DNA of 64,000 nt from Lineus longissimus (GCF_910592395.1 NC_088321.1:15810001-15874000), one strand, 5' to 3'. Counted from the first letter of the stretch, positions 22,585 through 35,536 are shown. Program-made: numbers and translations. The notes: generated from the sequence alone by a model not told the origin.

Positions 22585-23945
22585 TTTGGTATCGTCGATC
22601 CTTTAAGAAGAGAATTGATCAGCATGATTAAGATGTTTGATAATTGTGTTTGAGGAATGCAAATTAAAAGGAGTGGGTGTGAGTGTTAATTATCAAGCCT
22701 TATAAAACCTGGAAAGAAACATTTGTCATACCGTTAGAGGGGACGAGGTTGGTGAGGAAATATGGCTCATTTCTGCGTGGTTATCGCTACTGAACGCAAA
22801 CATAGTATCAATTTGGCTACAACCCAAAATTATCAGACCGGTGTAATCTTCTTGCGTTTACCGCTTCTGGGTGTTCGCCTCTTATTGGAACACTGAAAGA
22901 AAAATCAGGTTTTTGTTCTCTTTCCTGCTATTGAAACGTCATTGTCTCCACAGCTGTTGTATAGAAACACTGAAAAATGGGGAACACCAACCAAATATAT
23001 TATACACTGGTATCCAACTTAGTCCTGGTGGTAAATACAAAGAGTAATTTCCATAGAGGAGATTTTATATGATGATTTGAATACGTGTATATACTTTACC
23101 TTGCACTTTTAGTCCTTAAGCAACGAGTTCCCAGAGTTGAGTAGGCCTACTGAATACAAACTTGGTAAATGCTGGACTTAAATGCTTGATAGCCTAAACC
23201 CGCAATTAGACCTACAAACCTAACTTGTGAATAACTGTACGTGACCTGTTGATATCATGTTGAACAGGCCTTTAAATTATGTAATTGACCTTTTTGCTAT
23301 AAAAGGTCGGTGGTTATTAGTGCCACAATGGTCCTGGTAAATGCTGTTTACGATCACTTAAGCTCATGGTTCTATTTACTAAGATGTATCATTATCAATC
23401 AACCTCATTTTATTGGCGTTTTTCAGGGGGATCCCCACATACTTAGTCCGTCCGTCTTGAGTGTTCAGCAAAGACAAAGTTCGAATTTTGAAGAAATGTC
23501 AACTAGGAAGAGTGTCTCAAGAGGACAACAACATGTGCATGAAAACACCATTTTAACAAATTTGGTTCTAATAGAATGGGGCCCTTTACGGGAAACAAAT
23601 TCTAACCAGAAGGACTTTTAAGTATCAATGTGCAAATTTCCCCATCTCGCCCTTTTCTCGAAGTACTCTACCCTTGTGGGGCACTATGTAGGTTGTCTAA
23701 AACGCGTTTGCGTTGTTTGCAAAAGATTGAGACACACTTCCCTGGGATTTGTCTTTCATAGTGCCAAGTTTCGTCATCTTATTTTAATTTTATATTGCTC
23801 TTTTCCAGAGACTGACGTGTGTGGTGGTGGTGGACGCTTGGAGCGTACATCTTCTTTATACATACGCAGGGCTTTCACACCTGTCGTCATTTGTATGTTG
23901 TGTCATTTGACTTGATGAACGCCCACCAACCTTTCAGAGACTTAC

Positions 23946-24187
23946 CGTTCAAATTCTCCATCTTGTCCGCCGAGTGCATCACCAGTCCTTCCAATAACAG
24001 CAAAGTCCACAGGTTCAGTCGAATAGACATTGCACACGTCGAAAGGGTCCCCCGGGTACAACCCCTCGATTTCCCCAGTCGGGAAGACAGAGCTCAAGCT
24101 GTCCCTTCGGTGAAAGTCGAAGGAATCAGAGGAGTAGACCCTTCTCAGCTTTCTAAGAAAGGGTCTTTGGTGAGCAGCGGTACACAT
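23946..24187 (-). CDS. Possible upstream coding exon of the Ebony-like gene
   Basis: A minus-strand ATG at 24187 opens 80 codons plus 2 bases ending in a strong GTAAGT donor at 23945 (phase 2). The frame reads FLRKLRRVYSSDSFDF, then DSLSSVFPTGE and TGDALGGQDGEFER. A polypyrimidine-AG at 22601-22602 offers an acceptor whose joining base keeps the frame open straight through IDDTK into the ATG at 22584. That would give a 945-residue protein with a Ser/Asp-rich N-terminal extension not typical of insect Ebony. Alternatively it is the start of an unrelated gene or a chance frame. The antisense frame here is a shadow. Confidence 0.45.
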
Positions 24188-26338
24188 TTTGAACGTATTC
24201 TCGATGTATCAGAATTTAAGCGTGGTAATCCTTCAAGTCGCGATAACACGAATCTAGTTGTTCATCGTTAACAAATCTGAGAAATCTGGTGAGAAGACCC
24301 TTTTTCGTTTCGTCAGAAGTGGCATTGAACCTGTGCATGCAATGCTTGCAATGCGTATGACATGTACAACATTCTAAGTGGACAAACACCAGTTCCACCA
24401 ACATGCCCAACGTCCAATATTTCCACATCCGAAGCACTTAAAACGCGAGACACGAAAACGGTTCAATACAATATCCTCGCTGACATTGCCACTGACTGGA
24501 TTGAAACAGTATGTCCTTTTGAGTGCAGCGGACGTTTACAACCTCCTAATTTGAAAAACAACGATATCGGCAATGCAACCAAAGCTTCGACATTCCACAA
24601 CGCATTTTATGGTCTGCGCCAGATAGCCACAGTTCTGCTTGTTTCCCTGTCAGCAGCGACGAGGCAAATTCGTTGACTGGGTGATTTTACCACTTCTAAC
24701 ATTAGATGTGTCTGGCAACTAGATCTGTTGACGCGATCAATACACAAGAAGTCATGAATTCTAAACAGATTTGGTTGCTGTATAGGCAATGTTTGGAATT
24801 CCTAATATCGGATGTAGCATCGATGTATGCCATTGACCGGTATGTTGATCTACGTGTACGATATAATTGTGATTGTGTAATTCCTATGTTTGGGTGACTC
24901 TATTGATCATACATATTCCCCAGAACATCAATGTGTTATATATCAGGGCAATAATAACATTATCCCTTGCTACATCATCCATATAATATCATATAGCGTT
25001 GTTTGACAATTATTTTAGCAAGGCTGACTAAGTTTACATTCAATTTTACACCAGATCATTTTGAAAATTGATGTGTGAAAACCTTGTGGTGAAGATGGCG
25101 AGATTTGGGCCTTGACGAAGTGTGGTATCTGTGCACGTGCCTGAGTGCAGACATTATTATACCTCAGTCCAACGATCCAGTACCAGCCAGAATTGACTAA
25201 TTGATGAGCCTTATTTGATAATCCGAAATGCATTGAAGAAAGGGAAGAATTCGACAAGACCGTTTGAAACAATCATGCAACACTCCTTTCCAGGTAGCGA
25301 GTTAAGACCAGTGCCAGTCGCCAGAAGATGCGCAGTGTTTCTCTTCCTAAAATCCTATACAATGATATTGTCATCCACCAGATATTCACTGGAATAGCCT
25401 TCCATGAGAAATAAAGAAATCAACCAATATCAAGCGCAGATTTCCCATGAAATGTTTTTTACATCCTTCAATGCCTCCTCCGTGTAATGCTAACGTCTGC
25501 TCTGATGAAAGTATCCAGGACAAATGACGACAAAATCCACCAGTGGTATGTTGATGAGCGGCTAATCCCACTGGATTTATTCTTGTGCAGGCCAGCAGGA
25601 ACCAGAGACACCCAATTCTTAAACTGCTGGATGTAACGGGAAAGGAAGAACTTCGTAAGGAAGAAGGGGCGGACGAACAGCTTGGGATATGGAAAATTCA
25701 AATGCAGATCCGGTGTCAGCTGCAGGACTGAAGACAACATTTGGCCTTCCGCAATCAACATATGATGCTTTATTGGTGACGTTCTAATCCCGCAGGATCT
25801 AGGGGTGGTGGCTGGCTTCGAACCTACGTGCGCATTGCCAAATCCGATCAACAGGCATAGGTGCATGCACTGACTCTGTCCAATGCAGCTGGGACAATTT
25901 GTGATACGTGTGTCTGCAGTACGAGGGCGTTGTATAAAACAGGGACGTTTTTATTGCAACGAATGCAATCAAATGACATCACCCATCGACAAAAGCTAAA
26001 TTGACGACAGCCTAGCCCCTCGGGATCTAGGGTTTTTGGCTGACTTCGAACCTGGGGTAGCGCCAGCGCAACGACTATCACAGATCTCTGAGAGAAAATG
26101 CAGCTCCGATGAAGAGATACGTACATGTATGTCTGCAGCAACGGACTTAGATACAACTACGAGTGTTTCTGCATCGAATTCACAATTGGACAAAGGGCAA
26201 TCAACACTCTTCAACTGATTCTGGATTGACGACATTCTATTCCCAGGGTATCTGCACAGGGCAATTTACTGGCCTGGACTTGTGATAGCCAGCTTAGTCG
26301 TAAATATATTACCGCTGAGCCGTAGAGAAATGACTGCC

Positions 26339-26509
26339 GGTGTAATGTTTTTGAGTGTTTCTATTTTTGAGTGTTTCCCCTCATTGTTTGGGAACGCTAA
26401 AAGATAGATTGACAAGTTTTTCTGTGTTTCCCCCTATTGAAAAGTCATGGTCTCTCTAGCTGCCTATTGTTTGGAAACACTGACACATGGGAAACAACCA
26501 CAGATGTTA
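26339..26509 (+). mobile_element. Dispersed non-autonomous repeat, copy 2
   Basis: Inverted copy of the element at 5279-5450. It starts ggtgtaatgtttttgagtg and ends gaaacaaccacagatgtta. It is non-coding and suggests recent mobility of the family. Confidence 0.7.
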
Positions 26510-27571
26510 CACCGGGCCAAGTGGGTGCTTAAAGTAGTGCCTTTTGCAATGCATGTCCAAGCTGTGCAAAATAAGACGTGAACGGGACTGTATTATATAG
26601 CCATATCAAATGACAACACGATGTGTAAAACGTCATGTTGACGACGATCTAATTCAAGGGGATCTTGGCCGATGATAATAACTGGTTGGGACTGGTTGAA
26701 TCGTTGATCGAGGTGATGTCAAGGCTAATTAAGGGGATCGTATCGCAATGGTGGGATGATAAGATGGCGAGGCTGCCCGGGACTGGAAATGATCAATACT
26801 GGACACTAAGTACCCTCGGCATGGATCGTAATCTGCGGCAGACTCGCTGTACTATCGGAAAAAAATTCGGTTTCCGCTACATGTGACGAGCGATCGCGCC
26901 CGCACATTTCCGAGTATCTACCATCTCTGGGACGACATCTTCTTGTGAGCAGTTTGATCGTCATGATACTGGACATGTGAACACATATAGCATGTCATAG
27001 ACTATGATATCTTCATGTCAACATGTCGTGTGTTCAAAGCAACAGATACAGTGCATGACTCGGTTAGAATAGATACTTCAGACAGTTCACAGTTGGAAAA
27101 GCAAAACAGCCAGAGTACAACAATGTCCCTGACCAGACTCCTCCAGGGAATTCCACCAACGCTTTCGGGATATGATCAGATTTTTGGAATCGTTGCCATG
27201 TCAACTTCAATACACCAGGCCGCCACATCGTAATTTGTTTCACCATGGTGACGATATCCCTATTATGTGACCCAATCATGGGTTGCCTTTTTTCTATCAT
27301 CTCTTTTTTATCATCCTTATTATCAGGTCAAAAAATCCCGATAGATTCAAATAAGATTTTTCGTTAAGATGTTACGCAGTTTCGCGTACGTGTTCGTGCA
27401 AATTCGTTTTAAGATTCTTGTGAGATTTTCATAGTTGAGAGTTTGCTCAACTAAGACTCTTAAGCTTTAAGAATCTTCGGCCTGGGGGAGCCCAGTGGTG
27501 TCCATTACGTGTTTTGCCCTTTACCCAGTAGTTAAAACAATTCACCCCAAGCTCAATACATGATGTATTGT

Positions 27572-27690
27572 CTTTAAACAAAGCCTGCTCGCACCTTGAC
27601 CTAAGTTCCCATTGTTCTTCTGTCTTATCAAAGGGTTATCAGGGCAGTGTCAATTCCCAAGAAACAGCTTCCATGGGGATCCATAGGCCT
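27572..27690 (-). mobile_element. Hairpin-repeat family copy (reverse)
   Basis: This contains tctttaaacaaagcctgctcgcacct, ttatcaaagggttatcagggca and the hairpin arm aaacagcttccatgggg. Same family as 34688-34816. Confidence 0.6.
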
Positions 27691-28494
27691 AAACCTACAA
27701 GGTCAAATAGAGGCAATGTTGTGTAAAGATTGTCGGATCTCTAGCTGGTCGAGAGACGGTTGGTTAGAATCCCAGGGATCTTTACCTGGCAAATTTACCC
27801 GATTGCAACGCCTTGTCACGGGTGTGTGCAGAATCAATTTCCCGTTGGCCAAGTCAAGCAATTCAAGCTAGTCGATACTGCTCAACCAAGATCGATAGCA
27901 TCGTGAAGCTACTCAAAAACCCACCGATTTCATGTCATATGCAGACATTGCTAATAAAAGACTTGATTAACATTTGCCGCCTCTTCACTGTATTCTTTGG
28001 TTAAATTCTTTGCAGAAAAGTCCTCAATATCTGATGTACTAACTAGTGCTAGCTACATTTTGAGGAGCGATGACCTTTGCCATTAGAGAGAGTTAAGTTT
28101 TTAAAAAGGTGAAAAGCTCTGACGTATTGAAATGATTTGTATTGTTCTTGCCACATTGCAGTTTACCAACACGTTTCTTCTATCCGTTAAATGCATTAAT
28201 AACCTCTATACGATATCAGAAAGGTTATAGTTTTTCACTCAGGCCACCTCAGCGTGTTTATCGCCATCTATCAAGAGGGTGTCGTTTTATAGAGGTGTTG
28301 GTTTAATATCGGTAATCTTCAAGTTTATATACTCTGCCGGTTTCCGTGACGGATGGGCCTATGAAGGCTCACTGGCCATTTCTTCGAGACTTAGCAATAT
28401 GGAAGTAGTCACTATAGCAACGCATTTCGCACATTTTATGATGTCCGTCGGGCAATACTGTTGTCGGAGAGTGATCCTTTTCATGCAATTGAGG

Positions 28495-28880
28495 TGTCAC
28501 AACCAGATCCTCCTTGACGCCTTGAACAAAATGGTGATGATTGAAACGGGAAATTTCTCTGTCAGCTTCCTGTCATTAGCAGGGAGAGATATATATGCAG
28601 ACCATGGTCACGCCTTACCCAGCTCAAACCCAAGAAGGCTTGAGTGTTTAAACCCGGTCCTTTTGCGCTGTTCTAAACTGATCTCTGAAATGGACGAGAC
28701 CTTGACTGGTCTCGAATCGCCTCATGACCAGATTTTCCTTGACGCCTCGAACAAAGTTGTGATGATTGAGGCCAGAGCATCCTGGAGTTCGAGATCAGGG
28801 TCACGCCTTGCCCAGGTCGAGCCCATCGAGACTTAACACTGCGAACAAAACTATGATGATTGAGGCGAGAGTTTCTTTGT
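28495..28880 (+). repeat. Decayed tandem repeat, about 3 units
   Basis: Units contain ccttgacgccttgaacaaaatggtgatgattga (28510), ccttgacgcctcgaacaaagttgtgatgattga (28738) and gcgaacaaaactatgatgattgaggcgag (28841). They are separated by sequence with ggtcacgccttacccag / ggtcacgccttgcccag. The unit length is irregular (about 105-230 bp). No function is recognised. Confidence 0.7.
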
Positions 28881-30539
28881 CAAATTCCTTATGCTAGAAG
28901 GGATAGAATGGGAGTTATCCGCCGGGGATTGAGGCCATAAACGTGAAATACGGAAATGACTCTTTATCACCGGAGAGCGTAACTTTTTTTCTTTTTGAGC
29001 AACATTAACTAAAATATTAGCAACAATGATAGCAGCCTGGAGTAATGAAACTCCTAGCATTACGCGGTTCTGAGTCTCACATGCCTGGGTTTCGAGTCCT
29101 TCCATCGTTCATTTCCATAACGGCTCGGCGTATGCTTTTACAAAGCTGATGTCTGTGTTCGGACCTCGAAATACTCAGTAAACTGGGCCTGCTGTGGACA
29201 GCGCCAAGCACCCTAGCTCTGCTGAGAGATCAAAGATAGAGCGAGACCGTTGAATAAGCAACCCAATCAAACGTCGTTGTACTTAATTCAGTCCACTGGC
29301 ATCGACGGGATGGAGGCTTTAATTTGAACCTTCAACCATTGTGTTTCCAAAGAGGCCCAAGTAAAAAAGAACTCAATTGGGTATCAAAAACAAGAAAGCT
29401 AGTTTTCCCCAAGAGTATCGGGGGACTCGGACTCACGAACACCACGGGATGCTCGGAACCGCGTAATGTTCTGAGTTTGTGATTATGGTTCTCCCGGCTA
29501 GTAGTCGAGCACCTGTTGTAGTGTCAACAACTCTGAGCTACAGCCAGGTTCTCTTCATTGAAAGTAATGGAATGATTCACCCACGTAGATGTTAGTTCCC
29601 CGATGTTAGACTCGAGTCATTGTATTTTATTTGGCAACTTGCATATCAGAACAGAGCACCAGGGCTGAAGCTCAACGGATTTGGTAGACAAATTTGGATA
29701 AAAAATGATTCAGATTCAGATAAAAATGCAAATTTTCGAGACAAAATCAATTGTTAAATAACAAAACTCACTAAAATGCCCTTAAATATAGAAATATCAC
29801 TGAGAGTCACGCACTTACGTGAATTTTCCCGAATTTTAGCGTTTTCTTCCCCTAAAATTGTGCGGGTTGCTAACGTCAGTCCACAATAACCGCGGCCCCC
29901 CCAAACATAAAACCACCGCTAGCTAATTTGAAAACCTGTTACTTTGTCAACCATCGCTATTCCCATCTCACAGTTAATTTCACCTCCCATTTCACAGTTA
30001 ATTTCACCTTTTCTGATATTATCAGATGGAGAATAATGTACTTACGTGGATTTCCCTGGATATGCCTGATTCCTTCGGAGCTTCTTCAGACGTCTGCGGT
30101 GATTTAATAAACGACTCCTTGCTAGGCGCCCATCCACACCTCCTTGTTGTCATGGTTACGGCGTGTGGCGCCGTCATTTTGTACTGTTATGTCAGGATTT
30201 GGGAGATGACAATTCCCGGACCGATTAGCACTAATTTCCCGCAACAGATTTCATTTCATTTCGTCGGATATTATGCGGCATTGGTCCGAAGTTAGCACAC
30301 TTGAGGCGGGAAACAATCACTTGTTCAAATATACCCTGAACAGGTCCTGGTTGTCGAAAATAAGATGGCCTAACCTGATTTTACTTAAACTTGGTGTTAG
30401 CTAAGAGTACTCTATGTTGTTAGTTATCACGCTCATTTCCGACTTGAAGGAGATGCCCAAGAAATCGAAAATCCTGATAAGATTCATTACGTGTAATGTA
30501 CATGTAGGCCTACAATCTTGACACGATACATTACGTTTA

Positions 30540-30725
30540 TTTGCTCGACCCCCATGAAAGCTGTTCATGGGGGTTGCATGGGGGTTGCTGTCATCAAGAT
30601 TTACCCTGATAATCCTTTGATGAAACTGTCGAACTATGGGAATTCAGGCCTAGGTGTGAGGGGGCTTAATTCAACGACAAAAGATCGTGTATTGGGCTAG
30701 GCCTGAATTCTTTTTACTGCGAGGC
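30540..30725 (+). mobile_element. Hairpin-repeat family copy
   Basis: This starts tgctcgacccccatgaaagctgttcatggggg, which is a self-complementary stem. It continues through ttgataatcc-type sequence to gtgtattgggctaggcctgaattc and tttttactgcgagg. It is one of seven copies in the window. Confidence 0.65.
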
Positions 30726-31162
30726 ATGGTGCAAAAAACGTAATGTAAGCTTTTATTTACCTTGCCAGATCGTTCCTTGTACTAGCATGCAAACGTATAC
30801 AATATGTAGGCTGCACAATACGTTTCTATCGTGACCAACTTGTAAAACTTCACCTGGATAGCATCCTATTGCTTATCAGAGGAAATTGTCGGTTATTGTG
30901 CGGTTCTTATACGAGGGCCTTGTTTAAGATGAGCTTCATTTCCCGGCTGGATTTGCTCGGAAAAGTTGCTGGCCATAACTCGGAAAGGTGGAGATGCTCG
31001 GACAGGTTCAAACAGATTACATAGAGTGATACATTTATCCAGTGAAGACCTAAGCGACAAGATCTCACATACATTATCTCTCGTGTGCCCCTTGCTTTAG
31101 TGTCTCTGACTTCGACACACGATGTACTTGTGTAATGACTCCCATAGTGCTATTCATCTACA

Positions 31163-32130
31163 GTAGAACACCTCTCTATCAAGCACACTCTCTCTATTAA
31201 GGACACTTATTTTAGTCGCAAATTAGTTGTCTTCGTTGATAGAGGTTAGAACGAATGAAGAGAGGTGCCGTATGGGCGGTTATTACCGCAAATAAAGACA
31301 AACCAAAGCAAAGACACTTGTGTAGCATATCAAGGACACGTAGATTGATACTCCTGGGCGGTTATTACCGCAAATAAAGACAAACCAAAGCAAAGACACT
31401 TGTGTAGCATATCAAGGACACGTAGATTGATACTCCTATGTGTGCCACATCAAAGACATCTGGACCATACACCACATCAAAGATAACGATGCGAAGTCAA
31501 CAGGCGGCGCCACCGTCTTGGGACAAGTAAAAACGATTTCGACAACTATAGGTTTTTGTTGATATAAGCGACTATTTTTATTTTTATAATCATTTTTTTC
31601 TCGCAGTGAAATTTTTATTAATTGATTCAACTTCAATAAGTTAAATGAGAAGAAAAATAAATATCTCGACTTGAAAAAAAAAATTTAATTTCAAATTTTT
31701 TTTCTTGACATGAAAAAAAATATCTTGACTAGAAAAAAATCATTTCGACTAGAAAAAAAAATCATTTCGACTTTTTGAAGCAAACGGCTTGCCATAGGAG
31801 AGAGGTGGCAAATAACAACAACGTCAACAGGCAGCGTACGGCCGCCAGCAATCTACAGTGGCGCCGCCTGTTGACTTCGCATCGTTATCTTTGACGTGGT
31901 GTATGGTACAGATGTCTTTGATGTGGCACACACAGGAGTATCAATCTACATGTCCTTGATATGCTACACAAGTGTCTTTGCTTTGGTTTGTCTTTATTTG
32001 CGGTAATAACCGCCCAGGAGTATCAATCTACGTGTCTTTGATATGCTACACAAGTGTCTTTGCTTTGGTTTGTCTTTATTTGCGGTAATAACCGCCCATA
32101 GTGCCGCTGAAGGCGGTTCAACTGTACTTA
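31163..32130 (+). mobile_element. pogo-like MITE split by a foldback element
   Basis: The left end tacagtagaacacctctctatc (31160) and the right end ggcggttcaactgtact (32111-32127) form the terminal inverted repeats of one small element. The intervening 31273-32098 is a separate foldback insertion at a TA dinucleotide. Joining the flanks gives an element of roughly 140 bp, similar to those at 9699 and 19391. Confidence 0.6.
31273..32098. mobile_element. 826-bp foldback transposon with 241-bp inverted arms
   Basis: Arms 31273-31513 and 31858-32098 are inverted repeats beginning tgggcggttattaccgc. Within each arm an 82-bp unit is tandemly duplicated (31273-31354 and 31355-31436 on the left). 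The flanks are TA on both sides (31271-31272 and 32099-32100), consistent with a TA target-site duplication of Tc1/mariner-like transposition. The 344-bp centre is AT-rich, with repeated ttgac-taaaaaaa-atc blocks and no open frame. It is non-autonomous. Confidence 0.9.
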
Positions 32131-35115
32131 AAACTCTCACTTTCACTGGTTGTCAAGCTCTCACAACGCAAACTATCAGGTTTCACTACCAGGTAAACGC
32201 TGAACAAAAGCCGTAACGGAGTAGGCCAACGAATTAATGACCGCGTTTGCCTATCAGCGATCGCCAGAGCGTGAAATGGAACTGGTAACATATCATTAAG
32301 TTTTGCAGGCTGAGTAGAGTGAAAATAAAACTGCTTTTTGGAATCGGCACCGCTTTTTACAGAAAGTAGGCCTGAAATTTCAACTTTTTACATACAGCGT
32401 AGACCATTCAGAGTACTCGTGAGCATTCTTGCTGCACCCGAATGCGCACGAATACAATACCTTGGTGATAAATCACGTGCACACTCCATTTGCCACGAAC
32501 CAAACAAACCATGGTCACTGGTAGTACAAATTTATGACCGTTCTCATCATTTATTGATAAACTCAAATGAAAGTGAATACAGTCAATACAATTATGCACA
32601 GGAAAGATGATAAATTTGCCAACCAAATACGTCGAGTGCGCGAGACTATTAGTTCCGTGTTATTCCGCATGGAGTCACTTCGCATCAACTTGACAACTGA
32701 ATTGTGACACTTTTTGAGAAGCTTCGGAATTCTTGACAGGATCGCTGTCATTGGAATAACTAAGGTAGGTGACATCAACTTTATTTCACATCTTTCTAAA
32801 CTGTAGCTTTTATTTTTTTAAATAAATTGGCCTTGGTTGATGCACTTTACGCACTGTACTTGTACTATATATTGTCAAACAGGCCTCAGGCCTATGAATT
32901 TTGTGCTAGGCCAATGTTGTTTATACATATGACCATGTGTTTAAATACACAAGGCGACTCAATTGTTGTCATAGATGTCATATTGATCTCATATACCGTA
33001 TTTCATTGAATGGTAGTACTGTATGAGTGTCCTCCACTCAGTCAATATTTGGAGCGCCATTCATATTTTGACTGCATGACGACGAAATGATATTTAAAAG
33101 ATGAATGATGTGAAAATAGTTATTGGATCTTTTTGCTCCAACTTTCAAATGACAAAAAGACGTTCACTTCAAAAGTTACTTCACAATGTTTTCTGCTATT
33201 TACGGAATATTGTGAGCATTTAAAGTAAAAATAAAATCAGAATTCATCAGGAATTATCGAAATTATCCTTTTTCCCGAGCCAGGAGTTCAATGGACCCTT
33301 TGCGTACTAAAACAACGAAAAATGGGTTTTTCACGCTAAACTTCTTCCTGCAAAGCTACCTAGATTCCTTGTCATTTAGACATCAATTTCATGTCCGAAA
33401 CCACTAACTTCTCATAATTTACCGAAAAAAATCTTTTCCAAATATTCCTTTTTTGTTTCAATTTAGGGATTTGTCATTTGGGTCTAAAACAGTTTTGTCA
33501 AAAGTGGCAAATGCGATTTTGTGATTAGCCCTTGTTGAGGAAACCCCCGAAGTTCAGAAACATATCGCGAGAACATCCAGCTAATCTTGTAATCCAGAGT
33601 TCAACCATTCTGCTCAGGCGCCCCTCACTGCTACATTCTGCTTGAATTGACTTCTTGAACGATTTACCAAAATCCCCGAGGCCCTTTTGGTTTAAAAGAT
33701 CGGAGGTCTTAACCTTTACCCTTCTGAATACAAGTTATTTCTGTTGAGAATTGGGACACGTGTAGAATAATAACAAAATGAAATAAAGAATTCAGTTGTA
33801 AACATATTTATACATCTGGTTGTTAAATGAACAAATTGTTAAAATCAATACTTAGATTGGTATTTTGTGATTTCAAAATAATCATCATTTGACTTAAAAA
33901 CTTTATCTTAATGTGAAACCATGAACGAAAAGATCATATGGGTTGGCCTACAACAAATCGAATTGGTTCCCTCTCACTATAAATGATACGTTTCGGTTAC
34001 GCCACCCGATTTGAAGGCATTCGGTTCTCCGTACCCCAAATCTTTCAATTTTCGATCTATTTGGCTGGCCTAAACCGCTTTATTAATCCTATGCGACATC
34101 AATCCTGTGAGACATCGCCAAGTTATGCATAAAATTGGATCGATAATTCGATAAAGAACTTTAAAGAAGAAACATAACACAAAAGCGAGGCAGCAAAAAA
34201 TATTTCGAGAAACTCGCCGCAGGGCCGCTTATGCTAAGGTGGCTTACGCTGAGTTTGTTTAGGATTCGGTCTGTAGGTTATAGGCTTGTTTGTGTACTCT
34301 ACACTAGGCCTTGGTACATATGGTAGCCTTACAAACATTGACTCATGCACCTCCATGGGGCACTAAGATTGCAAATATTTTTCCCGAATATTTAGAGAAA
34401 GTTTATGCAAACTGCTTACTATTAGCTGTTTCAATATCTTTCTGTTTTGGTTTGTTTTGTTGTATAACCTTGACGTAGGTTTCCCTCTCACTTCAAGGGG
34501 CGAAAAGTGTGTGTGTATGGGGGGGGGGGGGGGGTCATATACCTGTCTACTTGTTCTGCTCGTTCATCTTCAGCGGAACTCGCCGACATCGGGTTATACT
34601 TGGGTATTGTGGGCTTCAGACCATCACCGTCAAGCTCCCCCTTATCTCGCAGGTAAAAGAATGCAGGCCTGACCTTATACACCGTCTGTTATCCTTAAAC
34701 AAAGCCCGCTCACACCTGGGCCTAAATTCCCTTTTTTCTGCTGTCTTATCAAAGGGTTATCAGGGCAAATCTTGCTTACATCGACCCCCACGAAACAGTT
34801 TAATGGGGGTCGATACGTCAAATAAACGCGGTGACCTCGCCCCTACACGACTGTCAGGCCATAAGGCCTTTCCCAATTTAGTCCAAAAAAAGTCGTTTTT
34901 TTTTTTTTCCCTAAAAGTCGCTTTTGGTAACATTACCAAAACAACTCGAGAATGCAACGCCTTAAACTTTAAACAGAGCATGACATTCGCAAATAAGTAA
35001 CGTCAACACAGGAAACAAGTTTAAAAGTTTGTTGTTTTCAAAGAAAGCATAGCCCGAGGAAGAAGATTTATAACTTATGGCATTTTCGGATGATACATCC
35101 TTGTTTTATTTGCAG
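32131..35115. other. Intergenic, AT-rich
   Basis: No supported exon. It contains a G16 homopolymer near 34519-34535 and a reverse hairpin-repeat copy at 34688-34816. The plus-strand frame through the G-run is non-coding in appearance. Confidence 0.4.
34688..34816 (-). mobile_element. Hairpin-repeat family copy (reverse)
   Basis: This contains ccttaaacaaagcccgctcacacc, cttatcaaagggttatcagggca and the stem tcgacccccacgaaacagtttaatgggggtcga. Confidence 0.65.
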
Positions 35116-35536
35116 AGAATTGACAAAAGCGTGAACTTTCCCGTGGGGACATCGGGTGCGGTAGTGACAACTAGGAAGGTATTATCGTCAGTGACGTAAA
35201 CGACATTCTTGTTGTTCATCCTTCTAACCTACGACACCTGCATTGTAAGTCAGGCTCCAAACAGTGCATTGCTATCCACGCCCTCCACGCGTGTTCCACC
35301 TGTCGACAACTCAACGAACTAAGCAATATAAACAAACTTACGCCTGTACCTAATCAATATCAAACGTAATCTGTCTCATAAAATCAATCAATTCATCGAT
35401 TTCACAATAGCATTGGTAACTAATGCCATGTCTCGGGACCCCTAGAAACGGGAAGGGAGTAGCAATTATACATTCAGTGTTCGTGATTTTATTCTCATGC
35501 AACATTGCATTGTTTTAGTGTTCACTTTCTTTGCAG

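Larger units (their letters stand above)
24188..31162. other. Gene-poor, repeat-rich interval
   Basis: I found no exon pair with consistent phases on either strand. Repeats recognised are listed separately. Decayed internal repetition is visible at 25780-26060 (ggatctaggg... then ctggcttcgaacct / ctgacttcgaacct twice) and at 28480-28860. A direct repeat, catttcacagttaatttcacct, occurs twice at about 29965-30010. The longest plus-strand frame (28279-28836) runs through the 28.5-kb repeats and is judged non-coding. Confidence 0.4.

Noticed and set aside
23819-24271. 150-codon plus-strand frame
   Set aside because: It overlaps the minus-strand candidate exon at 23946-24187, which has a consensus donor and frame continuity. 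The plus frame has no such support.
28279-28836. 185-codon plus-strand open frame
   Set aside because: It runs through a decayed tandem repeat, the repeat units fall in different frames, and it shows no domain, signal or splice context.
34509-35000. 163-codon plus-strand frame
   Set aside because: It begins in a G homopolymer and crosses a dispersed repeat copy, so it is non-coding.
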